In this document: positions 48,644 to 59,300 of the stretch, piece by piece
How the letters are laid out: each line of letters opens with the position of its first letter
How positions within the stretch are numbered: position 1 is the stretch's first letter
NCBI RefSeq assembly: GCF_902859725.1
Contig: NZ_CADIJP010000003.1
Location: 186,001 to 250,000 of the forward strand
Length of the DNA: 64,000 bases
Origin: Achromobacter mucicolens
GTDB taxonomy: Bacteria > Pseudomonadota > Gammaproteobacteria > Burkholderiales > Burkholderiaceae_B
Reading direction: 5' to 3'
Notes under the pieces: generated by a model
What the model was told of the DNA's origin: nothing
Seen by the model: the letters and a program-made list of their open reading frames with translations, nothing else
Databases searched by the model: none
Position numbers and translations under genes: made by a program

Positions 48644-51096
48644 ACCGCCAGTTCCGCAGCGCCAATCCCCGCCGCCTGCAACTGCTGCGCGCCCAGCAGC
48701 CGCCCGGCGACAACGGCATCGCCTTCGTCGAGATCGATGCGGCCGACCAGCGCACGCTGCGCGTGGTGTGCGTGCATCCGGTGTCCGGCATCGGCCGCGC
48801 CCACGTGCGCATCGAAGGCGGCACGCGCATCCGCGGCATTGCGCTGGCTGCGGAGCCGGTGCTGTCGGGCAACGAAATCCGGCTGAGCGTGGACAAGGCC
48901 GGCGACTTCTCGTGGTACACGCTGGCGCTGGTGAACCCCGCCGATCCCGACGCGCCCGCGCCGGGCTTTGACCTGTGCCTGTCCACCATCGAGATCAACT
49001 TCAAGGCGGGATGCCCATCGGAATTCGACTGCGCCGATACGCACGCGTGCGATGCGCCCGCGCCGTCAGAGCCGCTGCTCGATTACCTGGCCAAGGACTA
49101 CGAGAGCTTCCGGCGGCTGATGCTGGACCGCCTGTCGCAAAGCATGCCCGACTTCGCCGAGCGCAATCCCGCGGATTTCACCGTGGCGCTGGTGGAAACG
49201 CTGGCCTATGCCGCCGACCATCTGTCGTACGCGCAGGACGCCGCCGCCACCGAGGCCTATCTGGACACCGCGCGCCGCCGAACCTCATTGCGCCGTCATG
49301 CGCGCCTCTTGGACTATCCCCTGCATGACGGCTGCAACGCGCGGGTCTTCGTCACTGTCCAAGCCCACGCGGCCGGCGAAGGCAAGGTCATCCCGGCCGG
49401 CACGCCGCTATTGACCAGTTCCCCGGAAGCCGCGCTCGCGGCCCCCGTGCGCCGCCGCGACGCGCTGGACGGGCTGCCCGCGCCCGGCATCGAAGTGTTC
49501 GAGACGCTGCACGACCTGCTGTTGCACACCGCGCACAGCCGCATCTTTCTGCATGACTTCGCCGACCCGGCGTACTGCCTGCCGCGCGGCCAAACGCAAG
49601 CGGCGCTGGTGAACGATCCGCCGCTGGCGCTTGCGCCCGGCGACGTGCTGGTGTTCGAAGAGACGATAGACCCGTTGACGGGCCGCAAGGCCGATGCGGA
49701 CCGCACGCATCGCCACGCCGTGCGCCTGACGGAAACGCGCACCGGCCGCGACGACCTGACCGGCACCGACCTGCTGCTGATCGCCTGGCATCCGGACGAT
49801 GCGCTGCCGTTCCCGCTGTGCGTGAGCCAGGAGTTCGACGAGGGCGGCGCGCTGGTCAAACGCGCGGTATCGGTGGCGCGCGGCAACGTGGTGCTGGCCG
49901 ATCACGGCATGCAGCGCGATTGGACGCCGTTGCTGCCGGACACCGCGACGGCGCGCGATGCGTTTGCCGCGCGGCCCTATCGGCCGCGCCTGCCGGATGC
50001 CGGCCTGGCCTGCGCCGAGCCCTACCGGCATGAGCTTGCCGTGGCGGGGCCGCTGCCCGCCAGCGCGGCGCTGGCCCAGGATCCGCGCCGCGCGCTGCCC
50101 AGCGGCATGTCGCTGCAGGCGGACGACGCCGATCAGCCCGGCGACGCGCCCGCCCCGGCCAGCCCGCCGTGGTCGCCCCAGCGCAGCCTGCTGGCCAGCG
50201 CGCGCGACGCGCGAGAATTCGTCGTCGAAATGGAACACGACGGCGCGGCCTGGCTGCGCTTTGGCGACAACCGCTACGGCGCCGCGCCCGCGCCCGGCGA
50301 ACGCCTGCTGGCGCGCTATCGGCTGGGCGGCGGGCCGCAAGGCAACGTGGGCGCGGAAGCCATCGGCGCGCTGGTCACCGACGATCCGGACCTGATGCTG
50401 GGCGTGGCGCGCGTGCGCAATCCCCTGCCCGCGCAGGGCGGCGCGGCGCCGGAACCGGCCGACGCGATCAAGCTCAACGCGCCCGAGGCCTTCCGGGTGC
50501 AGGAACGCGCGGTCACCGCGGACGACTATGCGCGGCTTGCGCAGCGCCATCCGCAGGTGCAGCGCGCGGCGGCCCGCCTGCGCTGGACGGGCAGCTGGCA
50601 CACCGTCTTCCTGACCGTGGACCGGCGCGGCGGGCTGGCGGTCGATGCGCCGTTTCGCGCCGCGCTGCGCGCCTTCATGGAACGCTTCCGGCTGGCCGGA
50701 CAGGACCTGGAGTTCTCGGATCCGGTGCATGTGCCGCTGGACATCCTGGTGCGCGTCTGCGCCGCGCCCGGCCACTTCGCCGCGGACGTCAAGGCCGCGC
50801 TGCGCGACGCCTTCACCGCCGGCCTGGACCGCGCGGGCCGGCCGGGCTTCTTTCATCCCGACCGCTACACCTTCGGCACGCCACTGGCGCTGTCGGCGCT
50901 GATGCGCGCCATCATGGCCGTGCCGGGCGTGGCGTCGGCGCGCGCCGAGCGCTTTCAGCGCTGGGGCCGCGACCCGGCGGGCGAACTGGACACAGGCCGT
51001 CTGCTGGCCGCGCCGCTGGAAGTGCTGCGCGCCGACGGCGATCCGAACTTCCCGGAGAACGGCCGCATCGACTTCATCGTGGAGGGCGGATCATGA
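48640..51096 (+). CDS. J-like baseplate wedge protein (Afp11-like)
   Basis: An 818-residue baseplate wedge protein. The region LDYLAKDYESFRRLMLDRLSQSMPDFAERNPADFTVALVETLAYAADHLSYAQD (read in parts; residues about 147-200) marks the 'putative baseplate assembly protein' group. The C-terminal half has the gpJ/gp6-like fold with FRVQERAVTADDYARLAQRHPQV, and LDILVRVCAAPGHFAADVKAALRDAF. Together with the next protein it likely forms the wedges that connect the hub to the sheath. Confidence 0.9.
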   Translation: MNRQFRSANPRRLQLLRAQQPPGDNGIAFVEIDAADQRTLRVVCVHPVSGIGRAHVRIEGGTRIRGIALAAEPVLSGNEIRLSVDKAGDFSWYTLALVNPADPDAPAPGFDLCLSTIEINFKAGCPSEFDCADTHACDAPAPSEPLLDYLAKDYESFRRLMLDRLSQSMPDFAERNPADFTVALVETLAYAADHLSYAQDAAATEAYLDTARRRTSLRRHARLLDYPLHDGCNARVFVTVQAHAAGEGKVIPAGTPLLTSSPEAALAAPVRRRDALDGLPAPGIEVFETLHDLLLHTAHSRIFLHDFADPAYCLPRGQTQAALVNDPPLALAPGDVLVFEETIDPLTGRKADADRTHRHAVRLTETRTGRDDLTGTDLLLIAWHPDDALPFPLCVSQEFDEGGALVKRAVSVARGNVVLADHGMQRDWTPLLPDTATARDAFAARPYRPRLPDAGLACAEPYRHELAVAGPLPASAALAQDPRRALPSGMSLQADDADQPGDAPAPASPPWSPQRSLLASARDAREFVVEMEHDGAAWLRFGDNRYGAAPAPGERLLARYRLGGGPQGNVGAEAIGALVTDDPDLMLGVARVRNPLPAQGGAAPEPADAIKLNAPEAFRVQERAVTADDYARLAQRHPQVQRAAARLRWTGSWHTVFLTVDRRGGLAVDAPFRAALRAFMERFRLAGQDLEFSDPVHVPLDILVRVCAAPGHFAADVKAALRDAFTAGLDRAGRPGFFHPDRYTFGTPLALSALMRAIMAVPGVASARAERFQRWGRDPAGELDTGRLLAAPLEVLRADGDPNFPENGRIDFIVEGGS

Positions 51097-54000
51097 CGAC
51101 TCGCGACGACTGCGGCTGCTGCGCCGGGCAGCCCGCGCTCACGCCGTCGGACCTGGCCAATCCGCCCGGCCAGCCCGCCTTGCGCCTGCGCATCGGCACA
51201 CACGGCCGCTTTCTTGCCAGCCTGACGGCGGACCTGGCGCGCTCGCCGGCCCTGGCGGCGCTGACGACGCGCGACCGCGATGACCCCGTCATCGCCCTGT
51301 TCGACGCCTGGGCGGCGGTGCTTGACGTGCTGGCGTTCTATCAGGAGCGGATTGGCAACGAGGGCTACCTGCGGACCGCGACCGAGCGCCGGTCGGTGCA
51401 GTCGCTGGCGCGGGCCATCGGCTACGAACTGCGGCCGGGCGTGGCGGCGACGACGTGGCTGGCGTTCTCTCTGGAAACCGCGCCGGGCGCGCCCCCGCGC
51501 GCCCGAATCGAACCCTGGACACGCGCGCAAAGCGTGCCCGCGCAGGACGAACGCGCGCAGACCTTCGAAACCCTGCAGGCCGTCGAGGCGCGTGCCGCCT
51601 GGAACGCGCTGGAACTGGCGTGGCTGGAACCGGCGCCCCCGCGCTTTGGCGCGCGCACGCTGTGCCTGGCCGGCGCGGCCACGCGCCTGAAGGCCGGCGA
51701 CGCCGTGCTCGTTGTCGGCGACGAGCGAGCGCGCGATCCGGGCAACGAGAATTGGGACTTTCGCCGCCTGACGCAGGTCCGCGAATACGTGCCTGGTCCC
51801 GGTGAAGACAGCGCGCCCGCCTATACGCTGATCTCGCTGGAGCGGGGCCTGGGCAGCGCCGCGCCGCACGTGCAGCCCGCGGGGCGCAACCCGCGCTGCT
51901 TCGCGCTGCGCGCGCAGGCCCGACTGTTCGGCTACAACGCGCCCGATTGGCGCGCCATGCCCGCCACGCTGCGCGCGGCGTACCTGGGCATGGCCGACGA
52001 CGCCAAGCCGTCATTCAGCCAGTTTCCGCAGTGGCCGGGCTATACGCTGGCCGAGGTGTCCGATCCGCCTGGCCCCAGCGGCCCCGGCTCCGGGCTGTAC
52101 GGCGAGTATTACCGTGGCCGCACCTTCAGCCAGCGCGTGATGACCCGCACCGATCCGCAGCTGGATTTTCATTGGGGCGCGGGCGGCCCCGGCGACGGCG
52201 TGCCCGCGGACAACTTCTGCGTGCGCTGGACGGGCTGGGTGCGCGCCCCGGACAGCGGCAGCTACACCTTTCACGTCACGGCTGACGATGGCGTGCGGCT
52301 GTGGGTGGACGGCAACCTGCTCATCGACCAGTGGCGCGAACAATCTCCCACCGAATACAGCGCCAGCGCACGGCTCGCGGCGGGGCGCAAGCACGACATC
52401 CGCATCGAATACTACGAGGCGGGCGGCGAGGCCACCTTCGTGCTGGCGTGGTCCGCGCCGGGCCTGGCGCGCCAGACGATTCCCGCGGCCAGCCTGTACC
52501 CGGGCGACGTGCACGGCGTGCACCTGGACGCCTCCTATCCCAAATGGGTGGCCGGCGGCTGGACCGTGCTGTCGATGCCGGGCTATGAAGAGCTGTACCG
52601 CATTGCCGACGCGGGCCCCGACGCGCGCACGGGCTTTGCGCTGGCGGGGCCGACCACGCGCCTCACGCTGCGGGGCGAGCGCGTGCGCGAGCAGTTCAAC
52701 GACGCCCTGCGCGAGACCACGGCCTACGGCGAATCCGACCCGCTGGACTGGGGCGTGCGCCCGGCCTCGGGGCTGACGCAAGGCCACACGCTGGTGCTGG
52801 CGTCGTACGAGCCCGACCTGCCGCAAGACCGCGTGCTGGCGGTGTCGGGCCTGATCCTGACCGAGACCGATGCCGCCAACGTTGCGCCGCGCGAGCGGCT
52901 GTTGCGCGGCGATGCCGTGGCCAACGTGCGCGTGGCGCGCGACCGCGCTAGCGCCGACCTGGAATTCGAGGATGGCGCGCGCGCCACCGTCACGCTGGCC
53001 GACGCCAGCGACATCGTGCGCATCCAGCGCAACGACAGCGCTGGCGGCCGCACGACGCTCGTGCTGGACGCCGACCTGGCGCACGCCTATCTGCCCGCCA
53101 CGGTGCGCATCAACGCCAATGTCGCGCCCGCCAGCCACGGCGACAGCCGGCAAATGCGCATCCAGCCGGAGGTGCTGGGCAGCGGCGCCGGCAACCGCGC
53201 CTTCCAGCGTTTCACGCTGCAGCAAAAGCCATTGACGTTCGTGCCCGCGCCCACCGCCAGCGGCGCGGCGAGCAGCCTGGAAGTCCGCGTCGACGGTCTG
53301 CTGTGGGACGAGGCGCCGCGCATCACCGCGCTGGCGCCGGACGACCGCGCGTATCTGCTGCGGGTGGACGACAGCGGCGGAGCCACCGTGCAGTTCGGCG
53401 ATGGCCTGCATGGCGCGCGTCTGCCGTCCGGATCGGGCAACGTCCAGGCGCGTTATCGCGTGGGCCTGGGCCGCGAAGGCAACGTCGCGCCCGGCCAGTT
53501 GAGCGTGCTGCTCACGCGCGCGCCTGGCGTCAAGGCGGTCGTCAACCCCGCGCCCGCGACCGGCGGCGTGGACCCCGAAGCGGGCGACGCCGCCCGCCGC
53601 AATGCGCCGCTGCGGGTGCGCACGCTGGACCGCATCGTGTCGCTGCGCGACTTCGAGGATTTCGCGGCCGCCTTTACGGGCATCGGCAAGGCGCAGGCGG
53701 TATGGCAGTGGGACGGCGAGCAACGGCTCGTGCACCTGACCGTCGCGGGCGAAGATGGCGCCGCGCTGGATCCGGCCGGTGCGTTGTATCGCAACCTGCT
53801 CGCGGCCATCGACGCGGCGCGCCCGCCCTACCAGCCGCTGAAGGTGGCGCCGTGCCGCTACCTGGATTTCGGCCTGCGGGCGGGCCTGGGCATCGATCCG
53901 CGCTTTGAAGCGGCGACCGTGTTGGTAGCCGCCCGCGCGCGCGTCCTGGATGCCTTCGGCTTTGCCGCGCGGGCGTTCGGCCAGCCGGTGCACGGCGCCG

Positions 54001-54218
54001 AGGTGCTTGCCGTCTTGCAGGACGTGCCGGGCGTCGCGTGGGTGGATCTGGACGCACTGGTACTCAATGCCGGTCTGGACGGCGCGGGCGCGCGGCGCAG
54101 CAACGGTCCGGACGCCCTGCTACCGGCGCGCACCGCGCGTTGGCAACAGGGCGCCCTGCAGCCTGCCGAGCTGCTGCGCCCGGATCCCGACGGCATCGAC
54201 TTGTCGGAGCGCACATGA
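51093..54218 (+). CDS. second J-like baseplate protein with an inserted PA14 domain
   Basis: A 1041-residue wedge paralogue. N-terminal part: PALAALTTRDRDDPVIALFDAWAAVLDVLAFYQERIGNEGYLRTATERRSV (in parts). C-terminal part: RTLDRIVSLRDFEDFAAAFTGIGKAQAVWQWDG and a closing ADVLDAF-like helix. Between them, about residues 334-470, lies a PA14 domain (GLYGEYYRGRTF; FCVRWTGWVRAPDSGSYTFHVTADDGVRLWVDG; DIRIEYYEAGGEATFVLAWS), complete with the DDG.RL.VDG core. PA14 domains bind glycans or other surface ligands, so the baseplate may itself touch the target cell. Confidence 0.9.
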   Translation: MTTRDDCGCCAGQPALTPSDLANPPGQPALRLRIGTHGRFLASLTADLARSPALAALTTRDRDDPVIALFDAWAAVLDVLAFYQERIGNEGYLRTATERRSVQSLARAIGYELRPGVAATTWLAFSLETAPGAPPRARIEPWTRAQSVPAQDERAQTFETLQAVEARAAWNALELAWLEPAPPRFGARTLCLAGAATRLKAGDAVLVVGDERARDPGNENWDFRRLTQVREYVPGPGEDSAPAYTLISLERGLGSAAPHVQPAGRNPRCFALRAQARLFGYNAPDWRAMPATLRAAYLGMADDAKPSFSQFPQWPGYTLAEVSDPPGPSGPGSGLYGEYYRGRTFSQRVMTRTDPQLDFHWGAGGPGDGVPADNFCVRWTGWVRAPDSGSYTFHVTADDGVRLWVDGNLLIDQWREQSPTEYSASARLAAGRKHDIRIEYYEAGGEATFVLAWSAPGLARQTIPAASLYPGDVHGVHLDASYPKWVAGGWTVLSMPGYEELYRIADAGPDARTGFALAGPTTRLTLRGERVREQFNDALRETTAYGESDPLDWGVRPASGLTQGHTLVLASYEPDLPQDRVLAVSGLILTETDAANVAPRERLLRGDAVANVRVARDRASADLEFEDGARATVTLADASDIVRIQRNDSAGGRTTLVLDADLAHAYLPATVRINANVAPASHGDSRQMRIQPEVLGSGAGNRAFQRFTLQQKPLTFVPAPTASGAASSLEVRVDGLLWDEAPRITALAPDDRAYLLRVDDSGGATVQFGDGLHGARLPSGSGNVQARYRVGLGREGNVAPGQLSVLLTRAPGVKAVVNPAPATGGVDPEAGDAARRNAPLRVRTLDRIVSLRDFEDFAAAFTGIGKAQAVWQWDGEQRLVHLTVAGEDGAALDPAGALYRNLLAAIDAARPPYQPLKVAPCRYLDFGLRAGLGIDPRFEAATVLVAARARVLDAFGFAARAFGQPVHGAEVLAVLQDVPGVAWVDLDALVLNAGLDGAGARRSNGPDALLPARTARWQQGALQPAELLRPDPDGIDLSERT

Positions 54219-56341
54219 ACACCCGCCTGGATGCCGACGCCCTGATGGCCCTTTTGCCGGCGTTCTACCGCGAACGCGACGCCGCCGCCGGCGGGCCGCT
54301 GCGCGCGCTGCTGGACGTGCTGGCGCGCCAAGGCGCGCTGGTGGACGCCGACGTGGACCGGCTCTACGACAACTGGTTCATCGAAACCTGCGAGGACTGG
54401 GTGGTGCCTTATCTGGGCGACCTGCTCGGCGTGCGCGCGTTGTATCCCGTGGGCGCCGCCTTTTCGCCGCGGGCGCTGGTGGCCAACACGCTGCGGCTGC
54501 GCCGCCGCAAAGGCACGGCGCTGGTGCTGGAAGAATTGGCGGCCAACGCCACCGGCTGGCCAAGCCGCGTGTCCGAGTGCTTCGAGCGCGTCGCCACCAC
54601 GCAGCACGTCAATCACCCCCGCGCGCACGCGCTGCGCACGCCCGACCTGCGCGATTCGCGCGCGATGGAACGCGTGGATGGCCCCTTCGGCGCCGAACTG
54701 CACACCGCGCACGTGCGCGCGCTGCCGGCCGGACGCTACAACCTGCCCAACGTCGCGCTCTTTCTTTGGCGGTTGCAGTCGTACACCGTGCAGCGCGGCG
54801 ATGCGGCGCGCGCCACCACGCACGACGGCTTCTACACCATCGATCCGCTGGGCCGCGACCAGCCCCTTTTCAACCGGCCGCGCACCGAGACCGACATCGA
54901 CCACCTGGCCGAGCCGATAAACGTGCCCGAACCGCTGTCCTGGCGCGATCTGCATGCGGAACTGCAAGCGCGCCGCCAGGCCCTGACCGATGGCGACGCG
55001 CCCCCGCAAGGCTGGTTTGCCGACAGCGCCGCCGGCCCCGTCGTGCAGGTGTGGCTGGACGGCCAGCCGGTTCCCGCCGAGCATCTGGTGATCTGCAATC
55101 TTGCGCCCATCCCCGGCGTCGTGCCCGAAGCATGGCGCCGGCCCGACGCCACCCTGCTGTTCAAGGCGCGCAAGCCGGGACGGCCGGACCGCAGCTTTCC
55201 CGGCGCGGGCGGCGTGCTGGTTGGCCTGGATCCGCACCGCGGGCGGCTGGCGCTGCCACCGGGCGTCACCGCGCAATCGGTGCAGGTGCGCTATGCCTAC
55301 GGCTTTCCCGGTGACATCGGCGCGGGCCCCTACGCCCGCAGCATGACCGATGGCGATGACGCGGATGATGACGCGGGTAATGGTCCGGATGGGGCATTCG
55401 AAAGCGGGTTCGACGCCCTCTTGCGCGTGCCCTCGGCGGCCACGCCCACGCTGACGGCGGCGCTGGCCGCGGTGCTGGCGGGGCAGCGGGTACGCATCGT
55501 GATCGACCACGACGGCACCGAGACCATTGCCCCCGATCTCGTGCTGCCCGACACGCGGCTGTCGATCGAGGCCGCGCCGCTGCGCCGTCCCGTGCTGCAA
55601 GGCGATTGGCGCGTGCGTGGCAACGCCAGCACCCGCATCCGGCTCGACGGGCTGCTTCTGGATGGCCGCCTGCGGCTGGAAGGCGCGCTGCGCGCCGTTG
55701 AGCTGCGTCACTGCACGCTGGTGCCGGCGCGCGGCGGCGTGCGTCACACGGGCGCCGCACCCGAACTGGAACTGCGGTTGACGCGCTGCATCTGCGGGCC
55801 CGTGCGCTGCGCATCGCCGCTTGCGTCGGTGCAGATCGACGCAAGCCTCGTCGATGCGCAAGGCAGCGCCGCGGCCGCGGTCGACGTGGACGACAGCGCC
55901 CTGCGCATCCTGGCCAGCACGCTGTTCGGGCGCGTGGCCGCCGGACGGCTGGACGCGTCCAACACGCTGTTCGGCGGCACGCTTGCCATCAACCGCCGGC
56001 AAGAGGGCTGCGTGCGCTATTGCCACGTGCCCATGCCGTCCGTCACGCCGCGCCGCTACCGCTGCCAGCCCGATCTGGCCATGCAAGACCTGACCGGCGC
56101 GGCCGCCAAGCGCGCGGCGGCGCGTGTCGCCCCGTCGTTCACCGCCACCATGTTCGGCTCACCGTCGTATGGCCAACTGGCCCCCAGTTGCGCGGCCGAG
56201 ATCCGAGAGGGCGCGGACAACGGCGCCGAGATGGGCGCCTGGAATTTCCTGCTGCAGGCCCAGCGCGAGGCCAATCTGCGGCAGGCGCTGGACGAGTATC
56301 TGCGCTTCGGCCTCGAAGCGGGATTGATCCCTGTGAACTGA
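54215..56341 (+). CDS. tail-protein-I-like baseplate protein with a repetitive C-terminal half (Afp12-like)
   Basis: A 708-residue protein. The first ~130 residues match the phage tail protein domain (LLPAFYRERDAAAGGPLRALLDVLARQ, VDRLYDNWFIETCEDWVVPYLGDLLGVR), the family of gpI and Afp12. An acidic low-complexity loop (about residues 380-395, Asp/Gly-rich) precedes a C-terminal region of short repeated strands (IRLDGLLLDGRLRLEGALRAVELRHCTLV; QIDASLVDAQG) that looks like a right-handed beta-helix with scattered Cys. It probably joins baseplate to fibres. Confidence 0.85.
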   Translation: MNTRLDADALMALLPAFYRERDAAAGGPLRALLDVLARQGALVDADVDRLYDNWFIETCEDWVVPYLGDLLGVRALYPVGAAFSPRALVANTLRLRRRKGTALVLEELAANATGWPSRVSECFERVATTQHVNHPRAHALRTPDLRDSRAMERVDGPFGAELHTAHVRALPAGRYNLPNVALFLWRLQSYTVQRGDAARATTHDGFYTIDPLGRDQPLFNRPRTETDIDHLAEPINVPEPLSWRDLHAELQARRQALTDGDAPPQGWFADSAAGPVVQVWLDGQPVPAEHLVICNLAPIPGVVPEAWRRPDATLLFKARKPGRPDRSFPGAGGVLVGLDPHRGRLALPPGVTAQSVQVRYAYGFPGDIGAGPYARSMTDGDDADDDAGNGPDGAFESGFDALLRVPSAATPTLTAALAAVLAGQRVRIVIDHDGTETIAPDLVLPDTRLSIEAAPLRRPVLQGDWRVRGNASTRIRLDGLLLDGRLRLEGALRAVELRHCTLVPARGGVRHTGAAPELELRLTRCICGPVRCASPLASVQIDASLVDAQGSAAAAVDVDDSALRILASTLFGRVAAGRLDASNTLFGGTLAINRRQEGCVRYCHVPMPSVTPRRYRCQPDLAMQDLTGAAAKRAAARVAPSFTATMFGSPSYGQLAPSCAAEIREGADNGAEMGAWNFLLQAQREANLRQALDEYLRFGLEAGLIPVN

Positions 56342-56366
56342 GCCCTCTGTCTTCGGGAACAACATC

Positions 56367-59300
56367 ATGAAAGCCGATCTCAGCCGCCTCACCTTCGACC
56401 CCGCCCGGCGCTACCGGGCCGTCCGCATGCAGCAGGGCCGCGTGCAGATGGATTCGGACTGGAATGAGCAGCAGGACATCCTGAACCGGCGCATCGAAAC
56501 CGAAACCGCGGACACCGTGGGCCCCGTGGGCGTGCCGCTGGCCGCGCCCGGCTTCGCGCTGGCGCCTGCCGGCAAGGACCTGTCGCTGTCGGCAGGCCGC
56601 CTGTATCTGGACGGCCTGCTTTGCGAGAACCCGCTGCCCGCCACCGTGGCCAAGCAGCCCGACATGCCCTCGACGGCATCGCCCGTGCTGCCCGCCGGCG
56701 CGTCCGTCCTGCCGCTGCCGCCGCCCGCGCTGACGCCCGCCGACATCGACGGCATCGTCGTCTTCGGCTCGGGCGGCCAGACCGCCCCGCCGCCCGAAGG
56801 CCAGTACCTGGCCTATCTGGAAGCGTGGCAGCGCCACCTGTGCACGCTGGACCTGCGGGCCGGCGACACCAGCATGCGCGAAGTCGCGCTGGGCGGCCCC
56901 GACACCGCCACCCGCGAAAAGACGGTCTGGCAGGTCAAGCTGATGCAGGTGGGCGCGCCGGACGCCGCCCTGACCTGCCTGTCCGCGCTGCCCGCGTGGG
57001 ACGCCCTGACCGCCGCGCCCGACGCCCGCATGGCGGCGCGCGCCGAGGCCAGCGTGCCGCCCAAGACACCGTGCCAGCTGCCACCCGACGCCGGCTACCG
57101 CCTGCTGGAAAACCATCTGTACCGCATCGAGATTCACCAGGACGGCGCGGGCGCAGGCAAAGCGCGCTACAAGTGGTCGCGCGAAAACGGCAGCATCCTG
57201 TCGCGCGTGGTGCGCTGGCTTGACGATCCCGTGGCCAACGAGTTCGAAGTCGCCAGCATCGGCCGCGACGACGTGCTGGCCATCACCGCGGGCTGCTGGG
57301 TGGAGTTTCTGGACGACACGCACGAACTGCTGGGGCAGCCGGGACCGCTGGCGCAGGTCGTGCGCACCGACGGCAACACGGTCACGATCGATCCGGCCAG
57401 CCTGATCGGCCACGCGCTGGACGCCGCCCGCTTTCCGGCCAACCCGCGCGTACGCCGCTGGGACGGCGTTGCGGAAATCACGCCCGCGCCCATCAACAGC
57501 GCCAACGCCGGCTGGGTGGAACTGGAGCAGGACGGCATTGAGATCAAGTTCTCGCCCGGACGCCTGCGCGTGGGCGACTATTGGCTTATTCCCGCGCGCA
57601 CCGCCACCGCGTCGATCGAATGGCCGCAACTGCCCGACGGCAAGCCCGCCTTCAACGCGCCCGCCGGCGTGCTGCGCGCATTCGCGCGGCTGGCGCTGCT
57701 GCGCTGGCAGGCCGGCGCGTGGACCGTCGTCAGCGACTGCCGCCCCGGCTTTCCCGCATTGACGGAACTGACGCAGCTTTACTACGCGGGCGGCGACGGC
57801 CAAAGCGTCAAGCCCAACCCCGCGATGACCCCGGACGTGGTGGCGTTGCCGTCGGAACTGCGCGCGGGCGTGGCCAACGGCAGCCTGCCGGTGGCGGGCG
57901 CCGTCGTGCGCTTTACCGTGGATGCTGGCCGGCTGCCGAATGGCGCCGCCACGCAGGACGTGACGACGGGCGCCGACGGCATCGCATCGATTGCCTGGTC
58001 GCTTGCGTGCGACGCCGCCCGTCCCGTGCAACGCGCCACCGCGCAATTGCTGCGGGCGGGCCAACCCGCGCCCGACCACTATCTGCCGCTGCGCTACACC
58101 GCCACCCTCGCCCTCGCCGCCGAGGTCGCCTACGACCCGAGCAACTGCGCGGACCTGCTCGCGGAACGGGCCTACTCGGTGCAGGAGGCGCTGGACGCGC
58201 TGTGCCGGCGCACGCATGCCGGCGGCTGCTGCCTGACCGTCGGCCCGGCGGGCGATTTTCCAACGCTGGACAAGGCGCTGCGCACGCTGATCGGCCAGGA
58301 CCGCATGGACATCTGCCTGTGCCTCACCCCGGGCGAGCACAAGCTGGACGACGACCTCATCATCAAGGGGCCGCGTGTGCGCCTGATGCTGCATGGCTGC
58401 GGACCGGCCAGCCGGCTGATGCTGGACGAACGCCTGTTCAGCCTGGACGGCTTTGCCAGCGTATCCATGGCCGACCTCGCGATCGCGCGCCGCGGACAGC
58501 CGGGCGCCATCGCCTTCAATCAATGCGCCGACCTGCGGCTTTCGCGCGTCGATTGCACGGGTCCGGCCGGTCCCGGCAACAGCCTGGTGCGCGTCGACGG
58601 CAGCCGGCGCGTGCACATCGAGGCATGCCGCCTGTATGCCGCCGGCCGCGGCGCCGCCGAACGGCTTGATCAGCTCTTTACCCGCGCCCCCACGCTGGCC
58701 GCGCTGAAGCGGGCGCTGGCGCCCGATGCGCTGCTGGACGATGACGACAATCGCGCCGCTCTGGCGCTGTCGCGCCAGCCCATGGACGCGCGCAAGGCGA
58801 TGACCGCCGAGATCGCGGCCTTGCTGCGCGCGGGCGCCGCCGGCAATGCGTTGACGATGACGCCGCGCGTCCAGGCGGCGCTGACCACGCTGGCAACGCA
58901 GGTCGGCCGCGAGACGCCGGTGGCCAAGCGCCTGCGCCCCGCCATCACCGCGCTGGCCGCCGCGCTGCTGGCCGATCCGCTGTCGTGCGCGCTGGCGCTG
59001 CTGGACAACGATGCCGACACCACCGTGCGCGACAACCGCCTGCGCGGCGGCATTGCGCTGTTTGCGGAATCCGGGGATTTTCCGGAATTGACGACGGATC
59101 AATTGAAGCTGTTGGGCGGCGGGATCCGCACCGGCAAGATGGTGCCCGAAGGCGATGGCACGCTGACCCTGCAAAGCAATCAACTGCCGAGCATGCGGCT
59201 CGGCGCCGAGGCCGCGCGCGCCATGCTCACCATCATCCAGACCGGCGGCGAGTTTGCCGCGTGGCGCTGCCTGCGCGCGGCCGACAACGCGCTGGAGGCC

